Assembly: GCA_947627985.1 (NCBI GenBank)
Contig: CANQYD010000014.1
Location: 1-43,095, forward strand
DNA length: 43,095 bases
Reading direction: 5' to 3'
Origin: an uncultured Clostridia bacterium
GTDB taxonomy: Bacteria; Bacillota; Clostridia; Oscillospirales; Ruminococcaceae
Shown: one piece after another, positions 33,785 through 42,412 of the stretch
How positions within the stretch are numbered: position 1 is the stretch's first letter
Layout of the letters: the number at the start of each line of letters is the position of its first letter
The notes under the pieces: generated by a model
Told to the model about the DNA's origin: nothing
Databases searched by the model: none
The model's input: only the letters and a program-made list of their open reading frames with translations
Position numbers and translations under genes: made by a program

Positions 33785-35964
33785 TTTGCCCTCCTCTCGA
33801 CCGACAGCACGCCGTTGATTTTGCGCATTCTCGCGATGACCCCCTCAAGCTCGGCGGTCCCCGCGACAGAAATCGTCAGCGAACCCATGAAATTGCCGTT
33901 TTTGAGGACCCGCGCGGCTGCCTCGTGCGTTGAAATCCGAGCTTCGCTGAGGCTGTTCATGACGTCCGTGAAGATGCCGATCCGGTTGTAGCCGATGACG
34001 TCGAGCCCGACTTTGTAGTACCCCCGGGTCTGCTTGCCGGTCCATCTGACCGGCACCCAGCGCTCCGGCTCGGCGTCCTTTTGGGAGAGGTAGTTGACGC
34101 AGTCTTTTTTGTGGACCGAGACGCCGTGCCCGCGGGTAATGAAGCCGATGATCTCGTCGCCCGGGAGCGGAGAGCAGCACTGCGACAGCTTCACGACGCA
34201 GTTTTCAAGCCCGTCGACGATGACACCCGTGCCGGATCGGTCGGTCGCCGGGGTGAACTCGTAATTCTCCTGCTTTTCGGGTTCCGCAAATTTCTTCTGA
34301 TAGTCCTCCTTGAGCCTCGGGAGGATTTTTGAAAGGGTGACTCCGCCGTAGCCTATCGCGGCGTAGAAATCGTCCAAAGTCTCGCAGCCGTGGTGTTTCA
34401 TATCGACGGCGACGAGCTCGGGAAGCTGCTCCTCGGTTATGTGGATTAAATTCCTGCGGAGCTCCCTCCAAAGGGTCTCCTTGCCCTCGGTGATGTTTTC
34501 CTCCCGGCGCTCTTTTTTGAACCATGCCCTGATCTTCGCCTTGGCTTCGTTCGTCTGGCAGATGTTCAGCCAGTCGCGCTTCGGTCCGTGGTCGGGGTCT
34601 TTTGATGTGATGATCTCGACGATCTCGCCCGTCTTGATTACGTAGTTGAAGGGCACCAGCTTTTTATCCACCATCGCACCGGTCATCTTGTGACCGACCT
34701 GAGTGTGTATAGCGTATGCAAAGTCGATGACTGTAGCTCCCATCGGAAGCGTCTTGACGTCGCCTTTCGGGGTCATCGCAAAGACGTCCTCGGGGGCAAG
34801 ATCGTTTTTGATGGCGCGGACGATATCTTCCGCGTCGTCGGTCTCCTTTTGGGTATCCAAGATTTGGCGGACCCAGTTGAGCCGCTCGTCAAATTTATAT
34901 TTTCCGCTTCTGCCTTCCTTATATTTCCAGTGCGCCGCGATGCCGAACTCGGCGGTGTGATGCATCTCCCACGTTCTGATCTGCACCTCGAACGGTATCC
35001 CCTCCCTGCCCATGACGGTGGTGTGGAGGGACTGATACATGTTCGCCTTCGGGGTCGATATATAATCCTTAAAGCGGTTCGGGATCGGCTGGAACATGTC
35101 GTGCATGATTCCCAAGACGTTGTAGCAGTCGGTGACGGTGTTGACGATCACCCGAACGGCGTATTTATCGTATATTTCATCGAAAGTCTTACCCTGCTCG
35201 TAGACTTTTTTGTAGATTCCGTATGCGGTCTTTACCCTGCCTTCGACGGTCGGCACGGGGTCGAAATCCTGAGCGAGGCGGAGCTTTATCCTCGATTTTA
35301 TCGACTCGATGAATTCCTCCCGCTCCTTTTTGTTTTTATCAAGGAGCTGCTCGATCTCGGAGTAGGCGTAGGGGTCGAGATAGGAAAACGAGATGTCCTC
35401 AAGCTCCTCTTTCACCTGACGGATTCCGAGGCGGTTTGCAAGCGGCACGAATATCGACATGGTCTCGGCTGAGACGTCCCGCCTCTTGACGCCGCTTCTG
35501 AAACCGAGCGTACGCATGTTGTGGAGGCGGTCGGCAAGCTTGATGATGATGACCCGGATATCTTTTGACATCGAGAGGAAGATTTTTCTGATATTTTCAG
35601 CCTGCTGCTCCTCCTTGGTGGCGAGCTTGATCTTGTCGAGCTTTGTGACGCCGTCTACAAGGTTTGCAACGTCCGCGCCGAATTTATTTTTTACATCGTC
35701 ATAGGTCGCGGGAGTATCTTCCACAACATCGTGAAGAAGCGCGGCGCAGATAGCGTCGGTGTCCATTCCGAGCTCGCAGAGGACGTTTGCGACGGCAAGA
35801 GGGTGGGTGATATAGGGCTCCCCCGACTCCCGAAATTGCCCTTCATGCATCTCGCGGGCATAATTATACGCCTCTCGGAGCTTTTTCGTGTTGTAGTGCC
35901 GATCAGACTCGTCGAGCCTTTTTATCATGTTTTCAAAGCTCTCGTTGCAGGTTTCAAGGGTCAT
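33781..35964 (-). CDS. relA: Bifunctional (p)ppGpp synthetase/hydrolase Rel
   Basis: The 727-residue long RSH protein has an HD hydrolase domain (about 30-180; HDVVED at 78-83), a synthetase domain (about 235-350; RFKD at 297-300 and EVQIRT at 326-331), a TGS domain (about 385-450) and a C-terminal ACT domain (about 650-725). The HDxxED is intact and the synthetase bears RFKD rather than the EFDD of hydrolase-dead RelA, so both making and breaking of (p)ppGpp are expected. It acts on ribosomes in the stringent response. The start at 35964 overlaps the recJ stop as ATGA. It is transcribed from the recJ promoter. Confidence 0.96.
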   Translation of the reverse strand: MTLETCNESFENMIKRLDESDRHYNTKKLREAYNYAREMHEGQFRESGEPYITHPLAVANVLCELGMDTDAICAALLHDVVEDTPATYDDVKNKFGADVANLVDGVTKLDKIKLATKEEQQAENIRKIFLSMSKDIRVIIIKLADRLHNMRTLGFRSGVKRRDVSAETMSIFVPLANRLGIRQVKEELEDISFSYLDPYAYSEIEQLLDKNKKEREEFIESIKSRIKLRLAQDFDPVPTVEGRVKTAYGIYKKVYEQGKTFDEIYDKYAVRVIVNTVTDCYNVLGIMHDMFQPIPNRFKDYISTPKANMYQSLHTTVMGREGIPFEVQIRTWEMHHTAEFGIAAHWKYKEGRSGKYKFDERLNWVRQILDTQKETDDAEDIVRAIKNDLAPEDVFAMTPKGDVKTLPMGATVIDFAYAIHTQVGHKMTGAMVDKKLVPFNYVIKTGEIVEIITSKDPDHGPKRDWLNICQTNEAKAKIRAWFKKERREENITEGKETLWRELRRNLIHITEEQLPELVAVDMKHHGCETLDDFYAAIGYGGVTLSKILPRLKEDYQKKFAEPEKQENYEFTPATDRSGTGVIVDGLENCVVKLSQCCSPLPGDEIIGFITRGHGVSVHKKDCVNYLSQKDAEPERWVPVRWTGKQTRGYYKVGLDVIGYNRIGIFTDVMNSLSEARISTHEAAARVLKNGNFMGSLTISVAGTAELEGVIARMRKINGVLSVERRAK

Positions 35965-38015
35965 AGATTTACCTTCTCCCGATATGTGTCAATGATTTCC
36001 TTAAGCTCTTTTGCGGTCTTTCCGCTCATCAGATCAGCCTTTTTCTCGGTAGGAATTACCGTGACTTCCTCCGACGGCGACACGCTGACAAGTCCCGAAT
36101 CCTCAAACATCGCAAGAATTATCCGAAGTTTCAGGGAATTTATCCCCTCCCCCGAAAGTTTTGCATAAAGTCCGCTGACGGTGCCGATCCCGCCGGATTC
36201 CTTGAGCGCTTTGTAGACCGATACCGTCTCGCTCCTTTTCGGCGCGCCGTGCATCAAAAGCTTCGGGTCGGGGTCTTCATGGCGGCGAAATTTTAAGTAT
36301 ATATCGCTGCCCGCGAAGAATTTATCCTGCGAGCAGCCGTGAGGACGGTAATCGACGGCGACGAGCGTCACCCGCTTTGTGCCGCTATATTCGTCTGCCT
36401 GCATGTTAGCCATCGCGTCTATCCGATCCCCGACTTTAAAGGGAAGGGAGGCGGTCTTTGTCCGAAACATTAAAAGCTGAACCGAAGCGCCGTCGTAACT
36501 CAGCCCGAGGCGGGTGTGATCACCGCCGGAAAGAGGATTTATCGAATTTATCACAGCCCCCGAAAGCGCAAAAATCGGCTCGGGATTTCCTGTGCCGCAG
36601 GGTTGCAGCCGCTTTAGCGATTCCGCGTTTTCAACGGTGATGTCCGAGCCTCTGAGGAGTTTGTCGGCGTTGATAGACGGTCTCGGCATTTCGGGGAATT
36701 TTTCCCGCGCATAGCTCTCGGCGGCGCTGATAAAGTCGGGTATGTCTTTTTCATTAAGCGTGATTCCCCCGGCTAACTCGTGTCCCCCGCCTTTTATCAA
36801 AAGCCCCCGGCAGTGCTCGATGAGATCAAATATCCCGAACCCCGGAACGGAACGCAGAGAGCCGGTCGCTACCCCGTCGTCGTCGATCGAGATGACCGCG
36901 GCGGGCTTTTCGTAAATTTCCACCAGCCTCGCGGCGATGATGCCGATGATTCCGCGGTGCCAGCCGTGACCCGAGACGATGAGCACCCGGGAGTATTTCA
37001 AAGCCTCGTCGGAGGCGATTTTTTCGGCGATCTCCTCCATGATCCCGCCCTCGGCTTCCCGTCTCTTGCCGACGAGATCGCAAAGCTCCGAAGCAAGGCG
37101 CTCGGCTTCGTCGGGGTCCTCCGTCAGAAGCAGGTCGAGGGCTGTTTTTGCCGTACCGAAGCGGCTTGCGGCGTTGATCTTAGGCGCAAGGTAAAAGGCG
37201 ATACCGGTCGAGGTCAGCTTTTCGGGATCGGTGCCGATCTTATCCAAAAGTGCCAAAAGTCCCAGATTTTCGGAATTTTTCAGCAGCGTCATGCCCTGAG
37301 AAACGATAAAGCGATTTTCACCGTAAAGCGGCATGACGTCCGCAACCGTAGCTATAGCGGCAAGTTCGAGATACTGCTCGCAGACGGCGTCATACGATCC
37401 TCCGTCCAAAGCGGCGCAGAGTTTTAAGGCGACCCCGGCGCCGCATAAATCCTTAAAAGGAGAAACGTCCCCCGGCTGATGAGGATCGACCACCGCTTCA
37501 GCCTCGGGAAGTTCCTCGCCGCACTGGTGATGATCCGTCACGACGAGCTTCATGCCCTGCTCATGTATGAGCCGAGCCTCATTCAGTGCGGCTACGCCGT
37601 TGTCGACTGTCACTATTAGCGTGGCTCCCGCGTCTGCGATTTTTTGAACATATTCCGAGCTCAAGCCGTAGCCCTCGTCCCTCTCCGGCACTATCGGCAG
37701 GACGTCGGCGCCCATATTCAAAAGATAATCATATAAAATTGCGGTGGCGCAAATGCCGTCGCAGTCGTAGTCCCCGAAGATCGCGATCTTTTCCCCCGAA
37801 TCGACGGCGTCGTTGATGACCGCCGCTGCGTCCTCCATGCCGCTTAAGAGGAAGGGGTCGCTGAGGTCTCCCAAATTGAAAAATTCGGCGAGAGCTTCGG
37901 TCGTTTTAAGACCTCTTGCGGCGACGATCCCGGACAAAAAGGGTCCCAGATCGGTCGAGGAATTTATTTTTTTGGCGGATTCACCGTCCGCCTTAGATAC
38001 TGTCCATCTTTTCAT
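35961..38015 (-). CDS. recJ: Single-stranded-DNA exonuclease RecJ
   Basis: The 684-residue DHH-family nuclease has FGDYDCDG (81-87), VTVDNG (135-140) and TDHH (160-163) as manganese-binding motifs, then the DHHA1 region with GHGWHRGIIGIIAARL and GGGHELAGG. A C-terminal extension of roughly 100 residues ends in a winged-helix-like segment (SVYKALKESGGIGTVSGLY). It degrades ssDNA 5' to 3' in recombination and mismatch repair. ATG 38015 is behind GGAGCTCGAT. It is the first gene of the recJ-rel-MBL-hemZ operon. The adenine phosphoribosyltransferase gene often found between recJ and rel is absent. Confidence 0.95.
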   Translation of the reverse strand: MKRWTVSKADGESAKKINSSTDLGPFLSGIVAARGLKTTEALAEFFNLGDLSDPFLLSGMEDAAAVINDAVDSGEKIAIFGDYDCDGICATAILYDYLLNMGADVLPIVPERDEGYGLSSEYVQKIADAGATLIVTVDNGVAALNEARLIHEQGMKLVVTDHHQCGEELPEAEAVVDPHQPGDVSPFKDLCGAGVALKLCAALDGGSYDAVCEQYLELAAIATVADVMPLYGENRFIVSQGMTLLKNSENLGLLALLDKIGTDPEKLTSTGIAFYLAPKINAASRFGTAKTALDLLLTEDPDEAERLASELCDLVGKRREAEGGIMEEIAEKIASDEALKYSRVLIVSGHGWHRGIIGIIAARLVEIYEKPAAVISIDDDGVATGSLRSVPGFGIFDLIEHCRGLLIKGGGHELAGGITLNEKDIPDFISAAESYAREKFPEMPRPSINADKLLRGSDITVENAESLKRLQPCGTGNPEPIFALSGAVINSINPLSGGDHTRLGLSYDGASVQLLMFRTKTASLPFKVGDRIDAMANMQADEYSGTKRVTLVAVDYRPHGCSQDKFFAGSDIYLKFRRHEDPDPKLLMHGAPKRSETVSVYKALKESGGIGTVSGLYAKLSGEGINSLKLRIILAMFEDSGLVSVSPSEEVTVIPTEKKADLMSGKTAKELKEIIDTYREKVNL

Positions 38016-38047
38016 ATCGAGCTCCGTGAAATGAGATATAATAGATT

Positions 38048-38076
38048 ATTATAGCATGATGCTTGGGAAAAGTAAA
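38048..38076 (-). promoter_or_regulatory. recJ operon promoter
   Basis: On the minus strand TTTACT (38076-38071) and a perfect TATAAT (38053-38048), with 17 bases between. The start codon lies 33 bases beyond the -10. Confidence 0.75.
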
Positions 38077-38143
38077 GAGAAAAGATAAAATTTTAGGATA
38101 CAATTACAAGATTAGGTTCGAGCTGCATAATGTTCAGCTAAGC

Positions 38144-38180
38144 AATCTATCCTCTAACCATCTAACATTCTAATCTCTAA
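38144..38180. repeat. Seven-base repeat array H7
   Basis: CTATCCTCTAACCATCTAA and its continuation to 38180 repeat a TCTAA-centred unit with seven- to eight-base spacing. It lies directly past the T-run of the NlpC-like gene's terminator, the same arrangement as H1. Confidence 0.6.
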
Positions 38181-38210
38181 AAAGCAACGGAGCCGGGGGT
38201 GCCGGCTCCG
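38178..38210 (-). terminator. Terminator of the NlpC-like lipoprotein gene
   Basis: On the minus strand CGGAGCCGG and CCGGCTCCG form a nine-base stem with a five-base loop, followed by TTGCTTTTTAG. Confidence 0.85.
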
Positions 38211-38248
38211 CAACTTGTGTAAATGAAAGTAAGGAGGAATGGAAATTG

Positions 38249-38890
38249 TCAGAAATATCTCGCGCCGGATACGAACCTTGCGGTCCAGTAGCCCGTCGTG
38301 ATGTTGGCGGTCTTGACGGAGCCGCCGGGAGCCGGGGAATAGATGATCAGCCCGCCTCCTGCGTAAATCCCGCAGAAGTTCGCCTTGCCGCCTTCCTCGG
38401 CTGAGAAGAAGGCGATGTCGCCCGCGCGCAGGTCGTCATATCCGACCTCATCGCCCGACCGCAGCTGATCCTTGACCCGCCTCGGGACCTCGACCCCCGC
38501 CTCTTTGAAGCAGTAGTAGACGAGCCCGGACGAATCAAAGCCCTCTTCGGGAGTGCAGCGGTTGCTTGCGTATTTTACGCCTAAATTTTCTTCGGCGATG
38601 TCGATGATCTTCTGCGCCGTCTCGGAGATTTCGTTTTCGGCGGCGATATCTTCTTCGACCGAGGTTTCTGCGCCGTCCGGCGCGACTTTTTCGTTACCCG
38701 GCTCTGCCCCGGGTTCGGGATCGGTATCGCTGACCGAGACCGAGGTGAATGTCGGTATACCCGTCGCGACGGCGGAAATCGGTTCGGGTTCGGCAAAATT
38801 TTTCTCAGCCACGCCGCAGGCTGCCAAAATGCCGCAGATCAGAATTCCCGAAAGAACCGAATTCAAAACAGAGTGCCTGTATTTTTTCAT
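38249..38890 (-). CDS. NlpC/P60-fold lipoprotein with lost catalytic triad
   Basis: The 213-residue protein has a lipoprotein signal (LAAC, Cys25), an acidic low-complexity linker (about 30-88) and an NlpC/P60 domain (about 90-213). The fold signature is clear (EEGFDSSGLVYYCFKEAG, PRRVKDQL, LRAGDIAFF, GIYAGGGLIIYSP). The three catalytic positions are changed: the Cys of FDCSG is Ser120, the His of HVGIY is Phe172, and the His of FIHA is Tyr184. Peptidase activity is therefore not expected; a peptidoglycan-binding or regulatory role is possible. The frame is clean, with its own promoter and terminator, so it is a maintained gene. The start at 38890 lacks a textbook AGGAGG but follows AAGGGGG. 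Confidence 0.8.
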   Translation of the reverse strand: MKKYRHSVLNSVLSGILICGILAACGVAEKNFAEPEPISAVATGIPTFTSVSVSDTDPEPGAEPGNEKVAPDGAETSVEEDIAAENEISETAQKIIDIAEENLGVKYASNRCTPEEGFDSSGLVYYCFKEAGVEVPRRVKDQLRSGDEVGYDDLRAGDIAFFSAEEGGKANFCGIYAGGGLIIYSPAPGGSVKTANITTGYWTARFVSGARYF

Positions 38891-38920
38891 CGCCGTACCC
38901 CCTTTTCGGTTTATGCTTTA

Positions 38921-38948
38921 ATTATACCACCCTGCGGCGCAAAATCAA
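38921..38948 (-). promoter_or_regulatory. Promoter of the NlpC-like gene
   Basis: On the minus strand TTGATT (38948-38943) and TATAAT (38926-38921), spacer 16. The phased repeats at 38958-39016 stand directly upstream of the -35 box. Confidence 0.75.
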
Positions 38949-38957
38949 GAACAGAGA

Positions 38958-39016
38958 GGTTACAATTGGTTACAGATTGATTACAGTTTCGGGGGAGAGG
39001 TTACAGAAAGGTTACG
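38958..39016 (-). promoter_or_regulatory. Phased TGTAAC repeats, WalR/PhoP-type activator sites
   Basis: On the minus strand CGTAAC-N5-TGTAAC (39016-39000), TGTAAT-N5-TGTAAC (38985-38969) and a further TGTAAC (38964-38959). The six-base half-sites repeat every 10-11 bases, one helical turn. Two pairs fit or nearly fit the WalR (YycF) consensus TGTWAH-N5-TGTWAH, and PhoP boxes have similar spacing. WalR controls cell-wall hydrolases in Firmicutes, which suits the NlpC-fold target. Confidence 0.65.
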
Positions 39017-39026
39017 GAAAGACGGT

Positions 39027-40445
39027 TTATACCGCCTCGGCAGTCCTGATCTCGGCTTTGCAGCTCAGGTCTTTGTAGGTTTTGGCGATCACTGCCGCAG
39101 AAATTGCCGCCGTTAAAATATCCGACGCGGGCATGGAATAGAGGACGCCGTCGAGACCGAAATATCGCGGCAGGATCAATGCAAAACCTACGCCGAAGAC
39201 GATCTCGCGGATCATCGACAGTGCCGTCGAGGCTGCGGCTTTTCCCATCGCTTGCAGGAAGATAAATGCCGCTTTGTTGACGCATGCAAAAATTACCATA
39301 CATAGATAAATCCGGAATGCGTGGAGCGCAAAATCGGTGTAATACGCGCTCTCGTTGCCGGCTCCGAAGATCGCGATGAGCTGCCGCGGGAATATCTCGA
39401 CGATGACGAGCGCGACCGTGCCGACGAGCGCTTCAGCCGCCAAGAGCCGCGTAAAGAGCGATTTTACGCGATCACGCCTGCCCGCGCCCATGTTGAAGCC
39501 GACGATAGGTATGCACCCCGCCGCCATTCCGACGACGACCGAGATCACGATCTGGAAAAATTTCATCACGATGCCGACCACTGCCATCGGTATCTGCGCG
39601 AACTCCTCAAGCCCGAAAATTTCGTCCATCGCGCCGTATTTTCGGATCATGTTGTTGATCGCCGCCATCGCGCAGACGAGCGAAATCTGCGACAGGAAGC
39701 TGCATATCCCGAGGGAAAAGGTGGTCCGCATAATCCCGAAATCCGGCTTAAAATCGGCTTTTGACAGCCTCACGGTCTTGGGTTTTGCGAGGTAGATGAT
39801 CGCCAGAACCGCCGTCAGAATCTGCCCGATGACCGTCGCGACCGCGGCGCCCATCATCCCCCATTTGAAAACGAAGATGAAGATCGGGTCGAGGACGATG
39901 TTGACGAGCGCGCCCGAGACCGTCGAGATCATCGCAAATTTCGGGCTTCCGTCGGCTCGGATCACCGGGTTCATCGCCTGCCCGAACATGTAAAACGGTA
40001 TGCCGAGGGTGATGTAGGTAAAATATTCCTTAGAATAATTAAACGTCTCGGCGTTGACGGTGCCGCCGAAGAGGGTGATGATCCCGTCCGAAAAAATCAG
40101 GTAGAGGGCAGTCAGGATCACGCTTGAGATGAGGGTGATGACGATCGCCCCGCCTACGCTTTTGCCGGCGCTTTCCGGCTCGTTTTTGCCGAGCGAGAGG
40201 CTCACGAATGCACAGCAGCCGTCGCCGATCATGACCGCGACCGCAAGCGCGATGACGGTGAGCGGGAAGACGACGGTGTTTGCGGCGTTGCCGAAGGAGC
40301 CAAGATATGGCGCGTTTGCGATGAAGATCTGGTCGACGATGTTGTAGAGCGCGCCGACGAGCAGGGAAATTATGCATGGGACGGCGTATTTTGCCATCAA
40401 CCTGCCGATTTTTTCCCGGGAAAGATACTGCTGATTGTCTTGCAT
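39027..40445 (-). CDS. MATE-family multidrug/cation antiporter
   Basis: The 472-residue protein has 12 membrane helices in two related halves, with the family start (REKIGRLMAKYAVPCIISLLVGALYNIVDQIFI) and SGALVNIVLDPIFIFVFKWGMMGAA in the first half. It exports organic cations or drugs using a Na+ or H+ gradient. ATG 40445 lies eight bases behind GGAGG; the frame begins at a TTG at 40460, which overlaps that site and is unlikely. The leader carries an intrinsic terminator ending at the Shine-Dalgarno sequence, so expression is probably set by attenuation. The substrate is unknown. Confidence 0.92.
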   Translation of the reverse strand: MQDNQQYLSREKIGRLMAKYAVPCIISLLVGALYNIVDQIFIANAPYLGSFGNAANTVVFPLTVIALAVAVMIGDGCCAFVSLSLGKNEPESAGKSVGGAIVITLISSVILTALYLIFSDGIITLFGGTVNAETFNYSKEYFTYITLGIPFYMFGQAMNPVIRADGSPKFAMISTVSGALVNIVLDPIFIFVFKWGMMGAAVATVIGQILTAVLAIIYLAKPKTVRLSKADFKPDFGIMRTTFSLGICSFLSQISLVCAMAAINNMIRKYGAMDEIFGLEEFAQIPMAVVGIVMKFFQIVISVVVGMAAGCIPIVGFNMGAGRRDRVKSLFTRLLAAEALVGTVALVIVEIFPRQLIAIFGAGNESAYYTDFALHAFRIYLCMVIFACVNKAAFIFLQAMGKAAASTALSMIREIVFGVGFALILPRYFGLDGVLYSMPASDILTAAISAAVIAKTYKDLSCKAEIRTAEAV

Positions 40446-40458
40446 AAAAATTACCTCC

Positions 40459-40499
40459 AAAAAAATAATGGCGCAAGCCCGCAGTCGGACTTACACCAT
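40459..40499 (-). promoter_or_regulatory. Leader terminator/attenuator of the MATE gene
   Basis: On the minus strand ATGGTGTAAGTCC (40499-40487) and GGGCTTGCGCCAT (40480-40468) pair over 13 positions with a few G-T pairs, followed by TA and seven T. The GGAGG ribosome site begins on the next base. A mini-frame GTG AGT TTC CTT ATG GTG TAA (40511-40491) runs into the left arm. Ligand- or ribosome-controlled attenuation is likely; the signal is unknown. Confidence 0.65.
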
Positions 40500-40518
40500 A
40501 AGGAAACTCACTAAGGCT

Positions 40519-40547
40519 ATTATAGCAGGTTTTTCGGGGGATTGCAA
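40519..40547 (-). promoter_or_regulatory. MATE gene promoter
   Basis: On the minus strand TTGCAA (40547-40542) and TATAAT (40524-40519), spacer 17. The untranslated leader would be about 67 nt and contains the attenuator. Confidence 0.85.
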
Positions 40548-40786
40548 AGGGCAATTGGGATAAATTTTTTCAACGGCAGAGGGGAATTTTTGAGGTGAGG
40601 CGGGGATATGTGGGGCGACGCTACAGGATGTAATGCTTTAAAGCAGAATAAAGAGAGGTGGGCTTTGCAATTTTTACACTCTAATAATATATGGGGACAA
40701 CCCCTGCGGTGGGTTCCCATGCCCATCCGGCTATTCACCCACGCCCCCAGACCCGTTTAACAAACATAAAGACGCATGTCTGTGTT
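40548..40786. other. Intergenic stretch with short inverted repeats
   Basis: No gene is seen. Short hairpins occur at GGGG-ACAA-CCCC (about 40694-40705) and GTGGGT/ACCCAC (about 40709 and 40737). The ten bases TCACCCACGC (40735-40744) recur at 42402-42411 on the other side of the recombinase remnant, so this may hold one end of a small mobile element. Confidence 0.4.
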
Positions 40787-42382
40787 TTAATCAATTTTAC
40801 CTACGAATCGGTAAAATATTTCAATTTCTTGCGTTTTGGTGCCGTCGGGATCTTTTGTCGCTTCGTGTATGACTATCTTTTCAATCAACGTGTTAAGCAT
40901 CTCGGCGGTCAGCTCGGTCGGTTCGGAATACTGTTTTATCAAAGCAATCCACTTTTCTGCATTGGCAGTTGTTTGCTTTTCGGCCGCAAGTTCGGACTTG
41001 AGTTTATCAATCTTTTCAACTAATTCCTGTTGCTCCGTCTGATACTTCTGCGACAACATCTTGAAGTTATACTCCGTAATGCGCCCACTCGACCAGTCCT
41101 CATAGAGCTTGACGAAAAGCCGGTCTACTTCTATCTTGCGCTTTTCAGCCTTGGCAAGCTCGGCAGACTGCTTTTTGTATGCTTTCGCAGCTTCTTTATC
41201 ACTTGTCTTAAGCAGCCTGTTCAAAAGCACTTTCTCGTCTGTATGTGCCTGATAAATCCAGTCCTGCAGCCTTGCTAAAACATAGGCATAAAGTGTGTCG
41301 TACCGGATATAGTGCGCCGAACACCGTTCTCCGACCTTACCGAGCTTGCGAAACTGTGAACAGTTGAAAAATCCCGTCGAGCAAGTCTTATATTTTCGCT
41401 CGGCATAGCTCATTGACCAACCGCAGTCGGCACATTTCACAAGTCCTGCAAATACCTGCGTTTTGCCTGACTTCATGGGTCGCCTGCGGCTTGCAATCTG
41501 TTTCTGCACTTGGTTGAAAACGTCTTTTGAAATGATCGGTTCATGCGTACTCTCAACGCGAAACCATTCACTTTCACGCTCTTTTTGTTCTTATAAGAAA
41601 CATTCGTCTGCTTGCCATGAACGCTGTTGCCGATGTACGCTTCGTCTTTCAAAATGTCGCTGACCGCTCGGATATTCCAAGCATAGGCTTTTTCGGCAGA
41701 GGCATTTTCGTAAACTGACCGTATTTCTTATAGTTGATGTAACCCGCCGTTGGCACTTTCTCTTGAATCAATATCTTAGTGATTTTTCCTGCACCAGTGC
41801 CATGAACAGCGAGATCGAAGGTTTTTTCAATTATCCAAGCCGTGTCGGGGTCAACCGCAAGTTTGTTTCGATTTTCAAGATGGCGCATATAACCCAAAGG
41901 CGCAGTCGTAAATGTTCGCTCGCCTGCTGCAAACTTAGCATGGAGAGCAATTTTCACCTTACGGCTGGTATCCTTGGCAAGCCATTCGTTAAACCAGTTA
42001 CGAAACGGAACGAAATCTGAAAGTCCTTTTTCGGTATCCTCGCCATCGGTAACGGCTATGTAACGGATTTGCTTTGCAGGAAAGACGAACTCCAAATAGT
42101 AATCCATCATGACGTGTTCACGCCCGAAGTGGCTTAAATCTTTCGTGACTACGCAGTTTCTATGTCATCCATCATTCTTTGAAATGCATGACGCTCGAAA
42201 TTCGTGCCACTCTTGCCGTCATCGACGTACTCGTCATAAATGATCAGACCGTTTTCCTGCGCGAATTTTTGCAAGACTATTCGTTGCGTTTATATAGACA
42301 CGCTGTCGCCAAAGTTTTCGTAATCTCTACTTAACCTCATATAGAGCGCAGTTGAATATTTTGCATTGTTAGGTGATTTCAT
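40787..42382 (-). pseudogene. Large serine recombinase, multiply disrupted
   Basis: Read piecewise from ATG 42382 (behind GGAGGTTATAA), the parts make a TnpX/CisA-like serine recombinase. They are KYSTALYMRLSRDYENFGDSVSI, then an in-frame TAA where a residue is expected, then QRIVLQKFAQENG and DEYVDDGKSGTNFERHAFQRMM. After a frameshift come CVVTKDLSHFGREHVMMDYYLE and the recombinase domain to about 41690. Two more shifts (about 41690 and 41570) follow, then the zinc-ribbon (CADCGW, then CSTGFFNCSQ) and the coiled-coil C-terminus ending at 40787. The active-site Ser region (YMRLSRD) survives. At least one stop and three frameshifts make it inactive. No cargo genes remain, so it is a relic of an integrated element. 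Confidence 0.88.
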
Positions 42383-42401
42383 TTATAACCTCCTTCGTGA
42401 A

Positions 42402-42411
42402 TCACCCACGC
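42402..42411 (+). repeat. Ten-base direct repeat flanking the recombinase relic
   Basis: TCACCCACGC here and at 40735-40744 bracket the recombinase pseudogene in the same orientation. They may be the core of attachment sites; ten bases is too short to be sure. Confidence 0.35.
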
Positions 42412-42412
42412 T

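Noticed and set aside
34690-35472. A 260-codon plus-strand frame inside rel
   Set aside because: It lies antisense to a clearly conserved gene; GC-rich codon use opens the opposite frame. No start signal or domain.
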